A stretch of DNA of 64,000 bases from Bubalus kerabau. Taxonomy: Eukaryota; Chordata; Mammalia; Artiodactyla; Bovidae. The stretch lies in NCBI RefSeq assembly GCF_029407905.1, contig NC_073626.1, forward strand, positions 81,123,482 to 81,187,481. Reading direction: 5' to 3'. The stretch's first letter is position 1; each line of letters opens with the position of its first letter. A program made the translations under genes and the position numbers. The notes below the pieces were generated by a model. It was not told the DNA's origin. It was given only the letters and a program-made list of their open reading frames with translations, and searched no databases. Of the stretch, positions 11,133-22,299 are shown piece after piece.

Positions 11133-11300
11133 TATATATTCTTTTTCAGATTAATTTCCCTTACAGGTTATTACAACATATTGAGTAGATTTCTCTGTGC
11201 TATACAGTAGGTCCTTGTTGTTTATCTATCTTATATATAGTAGTGTGTATATGTTAATTCCATTCTAATTTATCCCTTTCCCCTTCCCTTCTGATAAACC
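11133..11300 (-). mobile_element. L1 3' UTR, antisense, right piece of a split copy
   Basis: Continues the L1 of 9402-9497: 'attctttttcagattaattt', 'ctgtgctatacagtaggtcc', 'atatatagtagtgtgtatat'. Non-coding. Confidence 0.75.
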
Positions 11301-12245
11301 ATAACAAGTAAGATTTTTTGTAAAGGTTATTTAAGGAGAAGATTCAGGTTACAAAGCTCTTTTGAGGTAAGAAGAAAAGAACAATAGTAGGGAGCTCAGA
11401 GAGCTGAGTAAGACTCAATGGTAGAAACAAATGTCCCTGAGTTTCATTCCTGGACTGACTGACTCTTCAAACATCCTGGAATTCAAATCAGAAGTAACCT
11501 TTAGAGAAGAGTTTTGAACTTTAGGATTGAAAATCACCAACTAATAATCCATAAAACCTGAATTCAGACAGGAACAAAAAGCAATGATTCTAAAACTTCT
11601 TACAAAAGCCCTCTTCTAAGAAAAGTCAGTTTACTTACTGCAGTGTCAAAGCCAAGGCCTTAATTTTAACCCCATCTCCATTATCAATTTTTTTGGTGGC
11701 TGTGGGTGAGAGTGTGTGTTTCTTTCTGTTAGGATGTATAAATTCTAAATCAGAAGTGAAGACCAGGTATGGCTCTAAGGGTGTGTATCTCATGCAGTTA
11801 TACAGAGTATGATGCTAGGTTTAATGTTTTGCTGTTACTATCTTGAAATTCTTAATAATTGTTGAACAAGGAGCTCCATATTTTATTGTTTATTGGTTCC
11901 TAGAATTATATAGCTGGTTCTGGTCAAGATTCATAGATTCTCTTAACTTTGAGCAAACCTATTGATATCTCTTTACCTCAATTCCATCTCTATAATGGGA
12001 GAGTGGTTTATAGTATACTGTTTTTGATATTTACACTGTTTTGATATATTGATGTCCTAAGGATTTGATGGAAAGAGTAATTTCCACTAGTTCCTCTGTT
12101 TCCACTAGTTTCTTTCTAGTTCCTCTGACTCATGATTGTATTAAACCAGCCTAATTCACGCATTTGCAAGTCACTTTTTGGTCTCTGAAGACAAGTGAAT
12201 TCACAACTCCTAGACTAAATGATTTATAACAGCTGTTTCAGCTCT
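11301..12245. other. unassigned DNA
   Basis: About 0.9 kb with no recognised repeat or gene. Confidence 0.5.
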
Positions 12246-12440
12246 AGAACACTTGTTGTTCAGTCACCAAGTCCTGCCCAACTCTTTGTGACCCAATGGA
12301 CTGCAGCACGCCAGGCTTTCCTGTCCCTTACCATCTCCTGGAGTTTGCCCAAGTTCATGTCCTTTGCATCGGTGATGTCATTCTATCATCTCCTCCTCTG
12401 TTGCCCTCTTCTCCTTTGCCCTCTTCACCTCCCCTTCACT
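12246..12440 (-). mobile_element. BovB 3' end, antisense, left arm of an inverted composite
   Basis: Antisense 3' terminus of BovB ('ttgttgttcagtcacc', 'gactgcagcacgccaggc', 'gagtttgcccaagttcatgt'). It breaks off near 12440 and is joined to a piece of BovB from much nearer the 5' end in the opposite orientation (next entry). Confidence 0.85.
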
Positions 12441-12615
12441 GCCTTGTCATGTCAAAAGGGCTTGCATAACTCAATGAAGCTATAAGCCATGCCATACAGG
12501 GCACCCAAGATGGATGAATCATAGTGGAGAGTTCTGACAAAACATGATCTGCTGGAGGAAGGAACAGCAAACCCCCAGTATACTTGCCGTGAGAACCCCA
12601 TTAACTGTACAAGAT
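12441..12615 (+). mobile_element. BovB 5'-region fragment, sense, right arm of an inverted composite
   Basis: The blocks 'gcataactcaatgaagct', 'gcacccaagatgga', 'atagtggagagttctgacaa' and 'ttgccgtgagaacccc' match the 5' part of BovB as I remember it, upstream of the endonuclease domain. It points opposite to the 3' arm. No clear target duplication was found around the composite. Confidence 0.65.
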
Positions 12616-13599
12616 ACGTAGATCAGGCAGTTTTTACAGATAACAACAAAACTTTATGAAAGTCATTGGAACCCCTATAATCACTCATATAACTACATTT
12701 TCTTTCATAAAATGACCCAGTTTTCATAAGACATAGGTTGTATTATAGGAACATGAATGCCTCCATCATTTGAATAACAATTTGTGATGAATATCTATAA
12801 GGCAGAGTTTATTTCCACCAAATATCTACAGAAGCAATATTTTCAAGGATTTTTCCATATTCAGGAAGTCCTTGTTTTATTTTTGTAGTTTCATGTAAGT
12901 TACAGCTTTAAATGGTGCCTAGCTACCAGCCATTGACACAACCCCTCTCAGCCTCCCACTAAAATATCTATTAAAAAGAAAGGTAAATAAAGGTGCATGC
13001 AACCACAAAAAAGAAAAAATGACCTTGTACCTATTGCAAGAATCAGAGAATTTACAGAAGGAAAAAAAAGAATAAGAATAAAATTAGAAATAAAAATGTA
13101 ATTAGAGGCAATAAGAAACAAGCTATTGGTCTTAAAGGAAGTAGGAAAATCTGAGTATATCTTCCTGTCTCCACTTTCTGCCATCTTGTACAGAAATGCA
13201 AAAATCTGCATCAATCAGAAACCTAGACAGCCCTCTGTCATGAATGAAACTTTTGAGGTAGGAGGAGAATCCCTCCACCCTGTCAATTCATGACTGATCA
13301 AAAGATGAGTAAGAAAAAAGGAAGTATTTAGCACCCTGGGAGTTCCAGTTACAGAGAAGGTGACTTAGGGGCAAAATGATTCATGGTGGTGTTGCATTCT
13401 GGAGGTTCCAGTTCTTACAACCCATTTAACTGACAGAGAACAAGATATAAAGATAGCTGATCTATGTGAAATTCTTCTGGTCCACTGAAAGTAGACCAAG
13501 GCCTGTAGTCATCAACTTGCTACAAGGTCAGAGATCTAAAAGAGGACTTTTACTAGCAAAAAAGAGAACAGAGAGTGGGGTAAAAGTCAATCTATACAT
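12616..13599. other. unassigned DNA
   Basis: AT-rich. A short minus-strand frame at 12948-13214 is hydrophobic by composition only and has no motif. Confidence 0.5.
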
Positions 13600-14632
13600 C
13601 TTCTCTGTGAGCAGGTCTAGATGAATATTTCCAAATTCAGGAATGAAAAAAATCTAAATGTCAATACAGGTCTACTAAGAAGTATTGAATAAATACGGAA
13701 AGAAAAGAGTATGCTAAGGATCCAAAGAACCATCTCCTTAAGTTAACTCCCTGAAGGAATCAGATGTCATTTTTAGAAAAGCATTTGGTGCTGTTAGATA
13801 AGTCTCCTAAAATCAGAAGAAGAAAGCCACAAATTAGTAAAAGACTACTGGGTAAGATAAAAAGAGATTATAAGTGAAACAGAAAAGCAATATAAGGATT
13901 CTAAAAATGAAGTGAAGGAATATTATCCACATGAGGGGGAAGGGAAGAAAAAATATACACATATCCTGCTAAAAATCATTGATGTAGAAGATAAAGCATC
14001 TCCATAGGGCTGGAGAAAAAAACCAACGGATGAAAGAAGACCTAAGATCCAGAGAATCAGAAAAATCAAGTCTAATTATAGCTGCTTCTGAGAAAACTCA
14101 ACTGAAGGATTTAAACAGAAGGAATAACCAAAGATACAACTGAAAAAAAAAAAAACTGACTGAAAAGAAGAAGTTCAACATTGTATTCTGAGCAAAATCA
14201 ATTCAAAGCCACATCCTGACAAATGGTTAAAAAAAATTCTTCAATATCCATGCGCAAAAACAAAAAAAGTCAACATACAAATCAATTGAAAATATGTCAC
14301 CATCAAAGGAACAAATATCCAGTGGTCTTAACTTCTCCTTTGCATCACTAAATTTATAGAAAAGACAGAACATTCCATCAAAGAAAGCTACTGCCAGCCA
14401 AACTGCTTTCCATTGTTAAAAAAAAAAAATACATAAAACATTCTCAGATAATCGAAAGCTCTGAAAATACATTACTCTTTAACCATTACTAAACAAATTA
14501 CTTTGGTCACTTCCAACCCACGGAGATACATACACAAGTTAAGAATTCAAAAAGTATGATTTTAAAATAAAAGCAGTATTGTTAACAACATAAATAATTG
14601 CTGTAAATTTCATTGGGGAAATTTGGGCAAAT
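13600..14632 (+). mobile_element. HAL1/L1M-like relic
   Basis: A-rich sense strand with blocks reminiscent of HAL1 (half-L1) elements: 'aaagccacatcctgacaaatgg', 'ccagccaaactgctttcca' and repeated A-runs. Strongly decayed with no usable open frame. Edges and family are tentative. Confidence 0.45.
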
Positions 14633-14642
14633 AATGCCCAAT

Positions 14643-15623
14643 AAACTGGAAAATTCTGAAAGAGATGGGAATACCAGACCACCTGACCTGCCTCTTGAGA
14701 AACCTATATGCAGGTCAGGAAGCAACAGTTAGAACTGGACATGGAACAAATAGGAAAAGGAGTATGTCAAGGCTATATATTGTCACCCTGCTTATTTAAC
14801 CTATATGAAGAGTACATAATGAGAAACACTGGGCTGGAGGAAGCATAAGCTGGAATCAAGACTGCTGGGAGAAATATCAATAACCTCAGATATGCAGATG
14901 ACACCACCCTTATGGCAGAAAGTGAAGAAGAACTAAAGAGCCTCTTGATGAAAGTAAAAGAGGAGAGTGAAAAAGTTGGCTTAAAGCTCAACATTCAGAA
15001 AACTAAGATCATGGCATCCAGTCCCATCACTTCATGGCAAATAGATGGGGAAACAGCGGAAACAATGGCTGACTATTTTTCTGGGCTCCAAAATCACTGC
15101 AGATGGTGATTGCAGCCATGAAATTAAAAGATGCTTGCTCCTTGGAAGGAAAGTTATGACCAACCTAGACAGCATATTAAAAAGCAGAGACATTATTTTG
15201 CCAATAAAGGTCCATCTAGTCAAGGCTATGGTTTTTCCAGTAGTCATGTATGGATGTGAGAGTTGGACTATAAAGAAAGCTGAGAGCCGAAGAATTGATG
15301 CTTTTGAACTATGCAAGGATATCCAATCAGTCCATCCTCAAGGAGATCAGTCCTGGAGGGACTGATGTTGAAGCTGAAACTCCAATACTTTGGCCACCTG
15401 ATGTGGAGAGCTGACTCATTTGAAGACCTTGATGCTGGGAAAGATTGAGAGCAGGAGAAAGGGACGACAGAAGATGAGATGGTTGGATGGCATCACTGAC
15501 ACAGTGGACATGTTGTTTAGGTGAACTCTGAGAGTTGGTGATGGACAGGGAGGCCTGGCGTGCTGCGGTTCATGGGGTCACAAAGAGTCGGATACAACTG
15601 AGCGACTGAATTGAACTGAACTG
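14643..15623 (+). mobile_element. BovB LINE, 5'-truncated, sense, about 1 kb
   Basis: 3' part of BovB from the RT palm ('aaagagatgggaataccaga') to the 'gaattgaactgaactga' terminus. It is bounded by a perfect 10-bp duplication, aatgcccaat, at 14633-14642 and 15624-15633. The YADD active-site block is at 14891-14902. Confidence 0.95.
14860..15365 (+). pseudogene. BovB RT relic with YADD motif
   Basis: The RT catalytic block 'YADDTTLMAESEEELKSLL' is readable from 14891 into an open frame ending at 15109. A shift then continues the protein in another frame ('GSKITADGDCSHEIKRC', 'VFPVVMYGCESWTIKKAES') to 15365. After that the C-terminal part is disrupted by further shifts and a deletion near 15310 (the block normally reading 'CGVGEDS' is missing). 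Reverse-transcriptase remnant only, with no endonuclease domain and no intact frame. Confidence 0.85.
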
Positions 15624-15633
15624 AATGCCCAAT

Positions 15634-16620
15634 TAAATGCTACTGTTCTTAAGGGGCAATTTAGTACAAAATATTTAAAAACAATAATCAAAGGATGAAT
15701 TCTCAGATTATATTACTGGAAGAAGGGACTGGAGAAGGGAAGTGTTAAATTTATTCTTAAAGAGAAATTTCAAGAGACTGTGGTCATGGTAAGAGAAATA
15801 TAGTTAAAAGAATGTTTCTTTAAAAACTTAGAGGATGTCTGGTTAAAGATGGCAATGTTTTGGGTGCACTGAATTGGGTGACAGGTGATGGGTCTGATGG
15901 GTGCATGAATCTTCCTATGTGCCTTTATGAATGCAGCACTAAACAGGCAGAAGAGGAATTTTGTTAAGGAAAGCATAAACTCAAAAGGATACAGATAACA
16001 GGGTTGAGGATAACCACCTCACTGTGGAGCCTGTTCTCAGAACCAGGGGCTGGCTGGATCCTAAGCTGTGGTTGGAGGATGCTCAGAATCACCAGAGAAT
16101 CCCAGAAAGATTCCAGATGAGAAAGCAACTCTGCAAGGGAGGAACCTTTATTGGACCGAGAGGCCTCAGGATTAGCTTGCCCAATTCCAGACTGTTGCTA
16201 AGTGGCCAAACCAGGACACAAACCTAGTGCAACACTGACTCGAAAGCCTCCTCTCAAATTCCACAGAATTAGCATGCATTTCTCTGCCTAGATGTGTTCC
16301 ACACTACACTTGTTTGGACATGGAAACCTTTTATAGCCATCAAGCCTGAAAATGAGAATGGAAAGCTAGTAAAAACTACCACCCACAGAATCTGTTTTAT
16401 TGTCCTTATACAATAAGGCTGAAAGGGTTCTTTGTCAAAATAAGACTAATAAAATGTGCCATAAAAGCAGAGAATCAGAGTGTTGAGGTCTTGCGTTTTA
16501 TTGCTAGGTGTCACTCACATGGCACAGGGGTCCTAATTGATAGAGGAGGCAGATGCAGGGAGAGACATCCAGAAGCAGCTCCCTGAGCTCAACTCAGCAC
16601 ATCAACCCCAGAAAGGAGGA
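15634..16620. other. mostly unassigned DNA
   Basis: No gene. 16150-16256 resembles the 3' half of a MIR ('gctaagtggccaaaccaggacacaaacc'), but too weakly for a separate call. Confidence 0.45.
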
Positions 16621-16624
16621 CAGC

Positions 16625-16910
16625 TCGTGGGGCCAATTTCTTTACAACATTTCTGGAGTACTTGCTCTGGGCTAACAGCTGTTCTGAGCCCTTTACAAGC
16701 AGAAAGTCATTCAGTGAAAACTATTCCACACAACAAAGTAGGTACTATTAACATCATCCCTAATTTTCCTTCAAATGAGGAAACAAGCCCAGAGAGGTTC
16801 ACTGACTTCTCAAAGGTCACACAGCCAGTAAGGGAGAACACCAGGACTGCAAACCAGGCAGCATGATTTCAACATCCCAGCTCTTAACTATCAGGCTCTG
16901 CTGCCTCTTC
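16625..16910 (+). mobile_element. MIR SINE, nearly full length
   Basis: Clear MIR order: 'gagtacttgctctgggcta', 'tagctattaac..cat', 'caaatgaggaaacaagccca', 'aaggtcacacagccagtaag' and 'aactatcaggctctgctgcc'. One of the best preserved MIRs in the window. An open frame of 109 codons crosses it by chance. Confidence 0.85.
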
Positions 16911-17160
16911 TTGACGTTACACACCTGAAAACTGAAGACAATGTATTCGGCTTAAATGGTATTTCCAACCAAGGGGCCATTCATAAACACCACATGATGA
17001 GAACAGTCTCTGTCCTGATGACTAGAAACTGGCTGCTTGCAAAACTAGAAGTAGGGAAGGGCTGCACTGGGGATTCTTCTCAATACCAGGGCACTTAGAC
17101 AATACTAAGCTTGTTCACTAAAGTCACCAGTAATATCCCAGGACCCTTCTCCATCTTAGC

Positions 17161-17460
17161 CACTCATCTTGTCTATGTACTGCAACACCATCCCTCCTTT
17201 GAGATTTATGTCAAATCTAGCTATTCCATGAAGCCACCTTTTCTGAGCACTGCAACAATGAAAGCATTATAATTCTCTAACGATGTGTTTCTTACCTCCT
17301 TATCTCATCTTTGATTACAGCCACAAACCTCTGACTTGCTTGTGAGCTCCAAGTAGGTATGACTGAATATTATTTATCTTTGTGTTTCTGACAGCAGAGT
17401 GTTTGGCGAGAAATAGTTCCTAAATGGACATCTGAATTTTTATTAATGGTATGAGCACTC
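17161..17460 (+). mobile_element. L2 LINE 3' end
   Basis: Resembles the L2 3' UTR: a 'gaagccacctttctga'-like block, then 'cttgtgagctccaagtaggtatgact', 'tatctttgtgtttctgacagcagagtg' and a tail close to 'aatagttcctaaatggacatctgaat'. Ancient and diverged. Confidence 0.65.
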
Positions 17461-17904
17461 CCTTTAACTTCTCTACTTATAGGTTTATTTTAACCAAAAT
17501 AGTCTTTAATCAAATAATTTTACCAACTATTTCCAGAAACTGTATGAGTAAGAAAGGGGAAAGACATGCCCTAATGCAGTTTTTTTTACATGACCAATAT
17601 AGCAGAAATTTGGAATCAAAGAAAGTCAACTCTGGAATGAATGGTCTAAATAATAATTAAAAAATACTGTTACTGAATGCAAAACTAGGATGCCTTATTA
17701 GAACACAGATTAGCATGTAGTTCCTTTGATTCTGACTGAATTTATCAATTTGAGACATTTCACATTTTCACTGTTCCATCATTTAAGGTTAAAAAAAAAA
17801 AACACTGCTTACCAAATATATGAATAAAAGTGAAGTAGGGCTTATATCTTTTTTTCATGAAATTTAATATAAACTTCATATATCTTGCAAATTATTACAA
17901 ATGA
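17461..17904. other. unassigned AT-rich DNA
   Basis: No gene or recognised repeat. Confidence 0.5.
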
Positions 17905-17914
17905 AGTGAAACTA

Positions 17915-18532
17915 CTATTGTTGTTCGATTGCTAAGTCATGTCTGCCTCTTTGTGATCCCAAGGACTGCAGCACGCCAGGCTCCTCTGTCCTCCACTATC
18001 GCTCAGTTTGCTCAAATTCATGTCCATTGAGTTGGTGGTGCTATCTAACCATCTCATCCTCTGCTACCCACTTCTTTTGCTTTCAATCCTTCCCAGCATC
18101 AGGGTCTTTTCCAATGAGTCAGTTCTTTGCATCAGGTGACCAAAGTATTAGAGCTTCAGCTTCAGTATCAGTCCTTCCAATGAATATTCAGGATGGATTT
18201 CCTTTAGCATTGGCTGGTTTGATCTGCTTGCAGTCCAAGGGACTCTTAAGAGTCTTCTCCAGCACCACAGTTCCAACGCATCAGTTCTTGAGCACAGCCT
18301 TCTTTATGGACCAACTCTCATATACATACATGACTACTGGAAAAACCATAGCTTTGACTATATGGACCTTTGCCAGCACAGAGATGTCTCTGCTTTTTAA
18401 TATGCTATTTAGGTTTGTCGTAGGTTTTCTTTCCAAGGAGCAAGTGTCTTTTAATTTCATGGCTGCAGTCACTATCCTCAGTGATTTTGGAGGCCAAGAA
18501 AAGAAAATCTATCACTGCTTCCACTTCTTCGT
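17915..18532 (-). mobile_element. BovB LINE 3' end, antisense, 618 bp
   Basis: Antisense 3' part of BovB, from the 'ttgttgttcgattgctaagtc' terminus to a block just 3' of the YADD region. A 10-bp duplication, agtgaaacta, lies at 17905-17914 and 18533-18542. It is more diverged than the 9.6-kb copy. The RT C-terminus is broken: only short minus-strand pieces such as the 63-codon frame at 18281-18472 remain, and the longer plus-strand frame is antisense. Confidence 0.9.
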
Positions 18533-18603
18533 AGTGAAACTATGGAGTTCAATAAATGAAAAAATATTCTGAAATTAATTAGTAAAGACTTTGTATACTG
18601 ATA

Positions 18604-18914
18604 CAGTTGTCCATTGGTATCCATGGGGAATTGATACCAAATAACAGTGTCAAATATCAAAATCCAAGGATGCTAAAGCCCCTTATATAAAATGGTATAG
18701 TGTTTGCCTACAAACTGTACACATTCTCCTGTACACTTTGAATCATTTCTAGAATACCTAATACAATGTAAATGTTATGTAAATAGCTGTTAGCATGTGG
18801 CAAATTCAAATTTTGCATTTTGAAACTTTCTGGACTTATTTTTCCCAAATATTTTCAATCCCTGGTTGGTTGAAATTTGTGGAAATGGAACCCACAGACA
18901 CAGAAAGCCAACTG
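18604..18914. mobile_element. Tigger-type (MER8-like) DNA transposon MITE
   Basis: Terminal inverted repeats are visible: the left end begins cagttgtccattggtatcc and the right end is the complement-like 'ggaacccacag..gccaactg', each next to a TA dinucleotide (18602-18603 and 18915-18916), the target used by Tc1/mariner-Tigger transposases. Internal blocks 'atatcaaaatccaaggatgct', 'cccttatataaaatgg' and 'tacaatgtaaatgttatgtaaatag' match a common non-autonomous Tigger family that I recall as MER8. There is no transposase coding. Confidence 0.85.
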
Positions 18915-18947
18915 TACTTTACATAAATCTATCTTTTCACCTCCCAA

Positions 18948-19013
18948 GGATAAAACCTGGGTCCCCCGCATTGCAGGCAGACTCTTTATTGTCTGAGCCA
19001 CCAGGAAGCCCCA
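18948..19013 (-). mobile_element. Bov-tA head fragment, antisense
   Basis: Only the tRNA-Glu-derived head is present: antisense B box 'aacctgggtcccccgcattg' and A box 'ctgagccaccaggaagccc'. The body is missing, the reverse of the usual 5' truncation. Confidence 0.85.
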
Positions 19014-19320
19014 CAAAGAAGATAAAATTTCTGTTTTTCTACTGAAAACCTCAAAGCTTATGACTTTCATAAGGTACGAACAAAGCTACAGTATAAACAT
19101 GGTATACTCATATTTCATCATTTCTCCAGTCAAGTACATCAGGACTTAAAAACACCCTTCAAAAGGGTTTCTGTGTATCTGATACATTCACTTCCACAAT
19201 GTTTTGAAGTGAAGTTAACTGTGGCTTCAAACTTAACAGCCATCTTAATCATCTTTATGAAGTGAACAGTACTTCTATTTACTAGGCGTTCTTTGAGGAT
19301 CAACTAAGTATTTTCATAAG

Positions 19321-19575
19321 TTAGTAGTAGCTGCATTCCTTGAGCACTCACTTAATGCCTGGTACCATCATAGGCTTTTGAATGCACTAACTTATTCTCA
19401 TCTTATGCAAACCCTATGGGGTAGATGCTACTATCATTCCGATCCTACGGACATGGAGAAATAATTTAGGTCACTTGCCTAAAAGCACAGTTAGCAAGTA
19501 ATGAATTTGGGGATTCAAACCCAGGCAATCTGATTCCAGGGACCACACTCCTTTCTACTACATACTGCCTCTTTA
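19321..19575 (+). mobile_element. MIR SINE, near full length
   Basis: MIR blocks in order: 'ttgagcactcacttaatgcc', 'ctcatcttatgcaaacccta..ggggtag', 'acatggagaaataatttagg', 'cttgcctaaaagcacagtta' and 'attcaaacccaggcaatctg'. Confidence 0.85.
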
Positions 19576-19965
19576 ACATAAAAGTTAATATAGAAGTTAT
19601 ATTTTTTATTGCAAAATACATTACTCTATAGCTTTTTCTCCAAACATATTAAGCAAAATCAGTGGAATTACTCTGACAGCTACGGCCTCCACTTTCAAGC
19701 TCCTTTTTGATGCTAAGGCAGGAGGGCAAATAAAACTCTCTGTTGTCTTCTCTTTCTTTCTCCACAAATGTTAAGCATACACTCGAAGTGAAATGACTTG
19801 GCAAGAGTCCTGGTTAAGAGTCGGTGTCATGAACGTGTGATGCTTACCCTAGAAGGACAACAGCTTACCGAGGGCAAAGATTTGGTCTTACAGGTGTTTG
19901 AGTGCAACATTGGTTTATTTCTGTGTACATAAATCAAAGCTATCCATCTCCCAATTTTTATGTTT
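19576..19965. other. unassigned DNA
   Basis: No gene or recognised repeat. Confidence 0.5.
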
Positions 19966-19982
19966 GAACACAAGTTTTTCTT

Positions 19983-20893
19983 TTTTATTATTTTTAATTA
20001 ATTAATTTTTTTAATTGGAGGCTAATAACTTTACAATATTGTAGTGGTTTTTGCCATACTTTGACACAAATCAGCCTTGGGTATGCATGTATCCCCCATC
20101 CTGAATCCCCCACCACCTCCCATCCCATCCCTCAGGGTTGTCCCAGTGCACCAGCCCTGAGTGCCCTGTCTCATGCATCAAACCTGGACTGGAGATCTAT
20201 TTCACACATGGTAATATACATGTTTCAATGCTATTCTCTCAAATCATTCCACCCTTGCCCTCTCCCACAGAGTCCAAAAGTCTATTCTTTATATCCGTGT
20301 CTCTTTTGCTATCTCGCATATAGGGTCATTGTTACCATCTGTCTAAATTCCATATATATGCGTTAATATACTGTATTAGTGTTTTTCTTTCTGACTTACT
20401 TCACTCTGTATAATAGGCTCCAGTTTCATCCACCTCATTAGAACTGATTCAAATGCATTCTTTTTAATGGCTGAGTAATATCCCATTGTGTATATGTACC
20501 ACAGCTTTCTTATCCATTCATCTGCTGATGGACATGTAGGTTGCTTCCATGTCCTGGCTATTGTAAACAGTGCTGCGATGAACACTGGGGTACACGTGTC
20601 TCTTTCCATTCTGGTTTCCTCAGTGTGTATGCCCAGCAGTGGGATTTCTGGGTCATATGGCAGTTCTATTTCCAGTTTTTTAAGGAATCTCCAAACTGTT
20701 CTCAACAGTAGCTGTACTAGTTTGCATTCCCACCAACAGAGTAAGAGGGTTCCCTTTTCTCCACACCCTCTCCAGCATTTATTGTTTGTAGACTTTTTGA
20801 TGGCAGCCATTCTGACTGGCGTGAGATGGTACCTTATTGTGGTTTTGATTTGCATTTCTCTGATAATGAGTGATGTTGAGCACTTTTTCATGT
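19983..20893 (-). mobile_element. ruminant L1 LINE 3' end, antisense, about 0.9 kb
   Basis: 5'-truncated L1 in antisense, starting with the T-rich complement of its poly(A) tail. A 17-bp duplication with one mismatch flanks it: gaacacaagtttttctt at 19966-19982 and gaacacaagcttttctt at 20894-20910. The good duplication and a largely open ORF2 end mark it as one of the younger L1s here. The 3' UTR contains a C-rich tract (G-rich in sense) at about 20093-20133. Confidence 0.95.
20376..20893 (-). pseudogene. L1 ORF2 C-terminal fragment
   Basis: The L1 part of a 201-codon open frame (the frame runs on into flanking DNA up to 20981). Residues such as 'YHLTPVRMAAIKKSTNNKCW', 'ELPYDPEIPLLGIH' and 'YYSAIKKNAFES' are typical of the cysteine-rich C-terminal region of L1 ORF2p. 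In full-length L1, ORF2p is the endonuclease/reverse transcriptase; here both catalytic domains are absent because of 5' truncation, so no activity is expected. Confidence 0.9.
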
Positions 20894-20910
20894 GAACACA
20901 AGCTTTTCTT

Positions 20911-21473
20911 AACAGCCTTGCTCTATCTAATAGCCTTGTTTTTTCACCAGCAAAGGTAGTGATCCCAGGGGGTCCATCCACACCCTTGTTCTACCAATGA
21001 AAACATCAGGTTCAGAGAAATGTATAACTTCCCTATGTTCCCAGATAACTTGGTGAAAAGAAAACAGGGCTCCTCATTTTTCACACCAGGTCTCCTTTGT
21101 CTACATCTTAAAGCCCTATAGCCTTAAGGTCTAGACTAGAAACAGATAATGACACCCTGAGTTCAGAAAATACTCAGTGGATGCCTGATACACTGCCAGT
21201 TCTCTGAGGAAGCATGTAATGTCCATTAGTGTACAGACATCAAATTTCACAAATTATTTTATTTTTTACAGAGCCACAGGTGCCAGACTTCTGTTCATCT
21301 GGGTGGTTGGTGGGTTGGCTGGATTTTTGGTTTGTAGAACAAAATCAGATCCTTCAATTATATTTTGCATTCAGTAAGTCTAACAAAGCCATCAGACATC
21401 ACTGAATCATGTTAATGATGCAGACACATATTTCTTTCTTGTTCCACAGGTTTGTAGCCAAAATACCTCCCCT
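20911..21473. other. unassigned DNA
   Basis: No gene or recognised repeat. Confidence 0.5.
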
Positions 21474-21483
21474 CAAAGATTAG

Positions 21484-21641
21484 ACATGGGTTCGACTCCT
21501 GAGTTGGGAAGATCCCCTGGAGCAGGAAATGGCAACTCACTCCAGTATTCTTGCCTAGAAAATCCTAGGGACAGAGGAGCCTGGCGGGCTACAATTCATA
21601 GGGTCACAATGAGTTGGACACAACTGAAGTGACTTAGCATG
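21484..21641 (+). mobile_element. Bov-tA SINE, 5'-truncated within its tRNA-like head
   Basis: Starts at the B box ('acatgggttcgactcc') and runs through the full body to 'tgaagtgacttagcatg'. A perfect 10-bp duplication, caaagattag, lies at 21474-21483 and 21642-21651. Confidence 0.95.
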
Positions 21642-21651
21642 CAAAGATTAG

Positions 21652-22150
21652 TTTTAGAATGCAGCATTTTGAAGTGGAGATAGATTTGAAGTCTTAGTTA
21701 AATAATTGATATGTTTTATCTGAAGACATTTTTAAAAAGAGATAACAATTTTAAGTCCATTTTCTCCATTTCAAATTGTTACTGGGACACTAATTTTATT
21801 AATTGAAGACAACAGAGATGATCATCAGCTAGGAAGAAAGTAAATTGACTTTAGCCTGAAAAATTCCATAAATTTAAAGAATGAAACAAAGATGAGATTA
21901 AAGATTCTTTTCTTGGAAACTCTGATATACAATCTAAATTTCCAAGATAGCGTTCAAACTTTAATCAGTTTAGGAATCCAAAGAAATAGTCTAGCTAGGA
22001 GAAAAGATATGACTCAGCCTATGGACCAATTACGCAGTCCTGAGTTTCGCCTCAAAGCAAACATCTCCTGAAATTATTTCTATGTCCATCAATAAGTAAC
22101 TCTGTGACTCCAGGTAGTTTTCCTCATTTGCTGAAGGCTCAGTTTTCACC
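21652..22150. other. unassigned AT-rich DNA
   Basis: No gene or recognised repeat. Confidence 0.5.
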
Positions 22151-22151
22151 T

Positions 22152-22299
22152 TCATGCACTGGAGAAGGAATGGCAACCCACTCCAGTGTTCTTGCCTTGA
22201 GAATTCCAGGAACCGCGGAGTGTGGTGGGCTGCCATCTATGGGGTCGCACAGAGTCAGACACGACTGAAGTGACTTAGCAGCAGCAGCAGTAGCAGCTG
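22152..22299 (+). mobile_element. BOV-A2-type SINE monomer
   Basis: Starts 'tcatgcactggagaagga' and ends in the AGC repeat tail 'agcagcagcagcagtagcag', both features of the second BOV-A2 monomer. No clear target duplication. Confidence 0.9.

Noticed and set aside
16537..16866. 109-codon frame that could be read as an exon
   Set aside because: Most of it is a MIR element; no splice context or domain supports a gene.
18027..18572. 181-codon plus-strand frame
   Set aside because: Antisense of a BovB 3' end running into flanking DNA; no independent protein features.
20061..20366. 101-codon plus-strand frame
   Set aside because: Lies antisense in the L1 3' UTR; proline/serine-rich only because of the C-rich complement of the G-rich tract.
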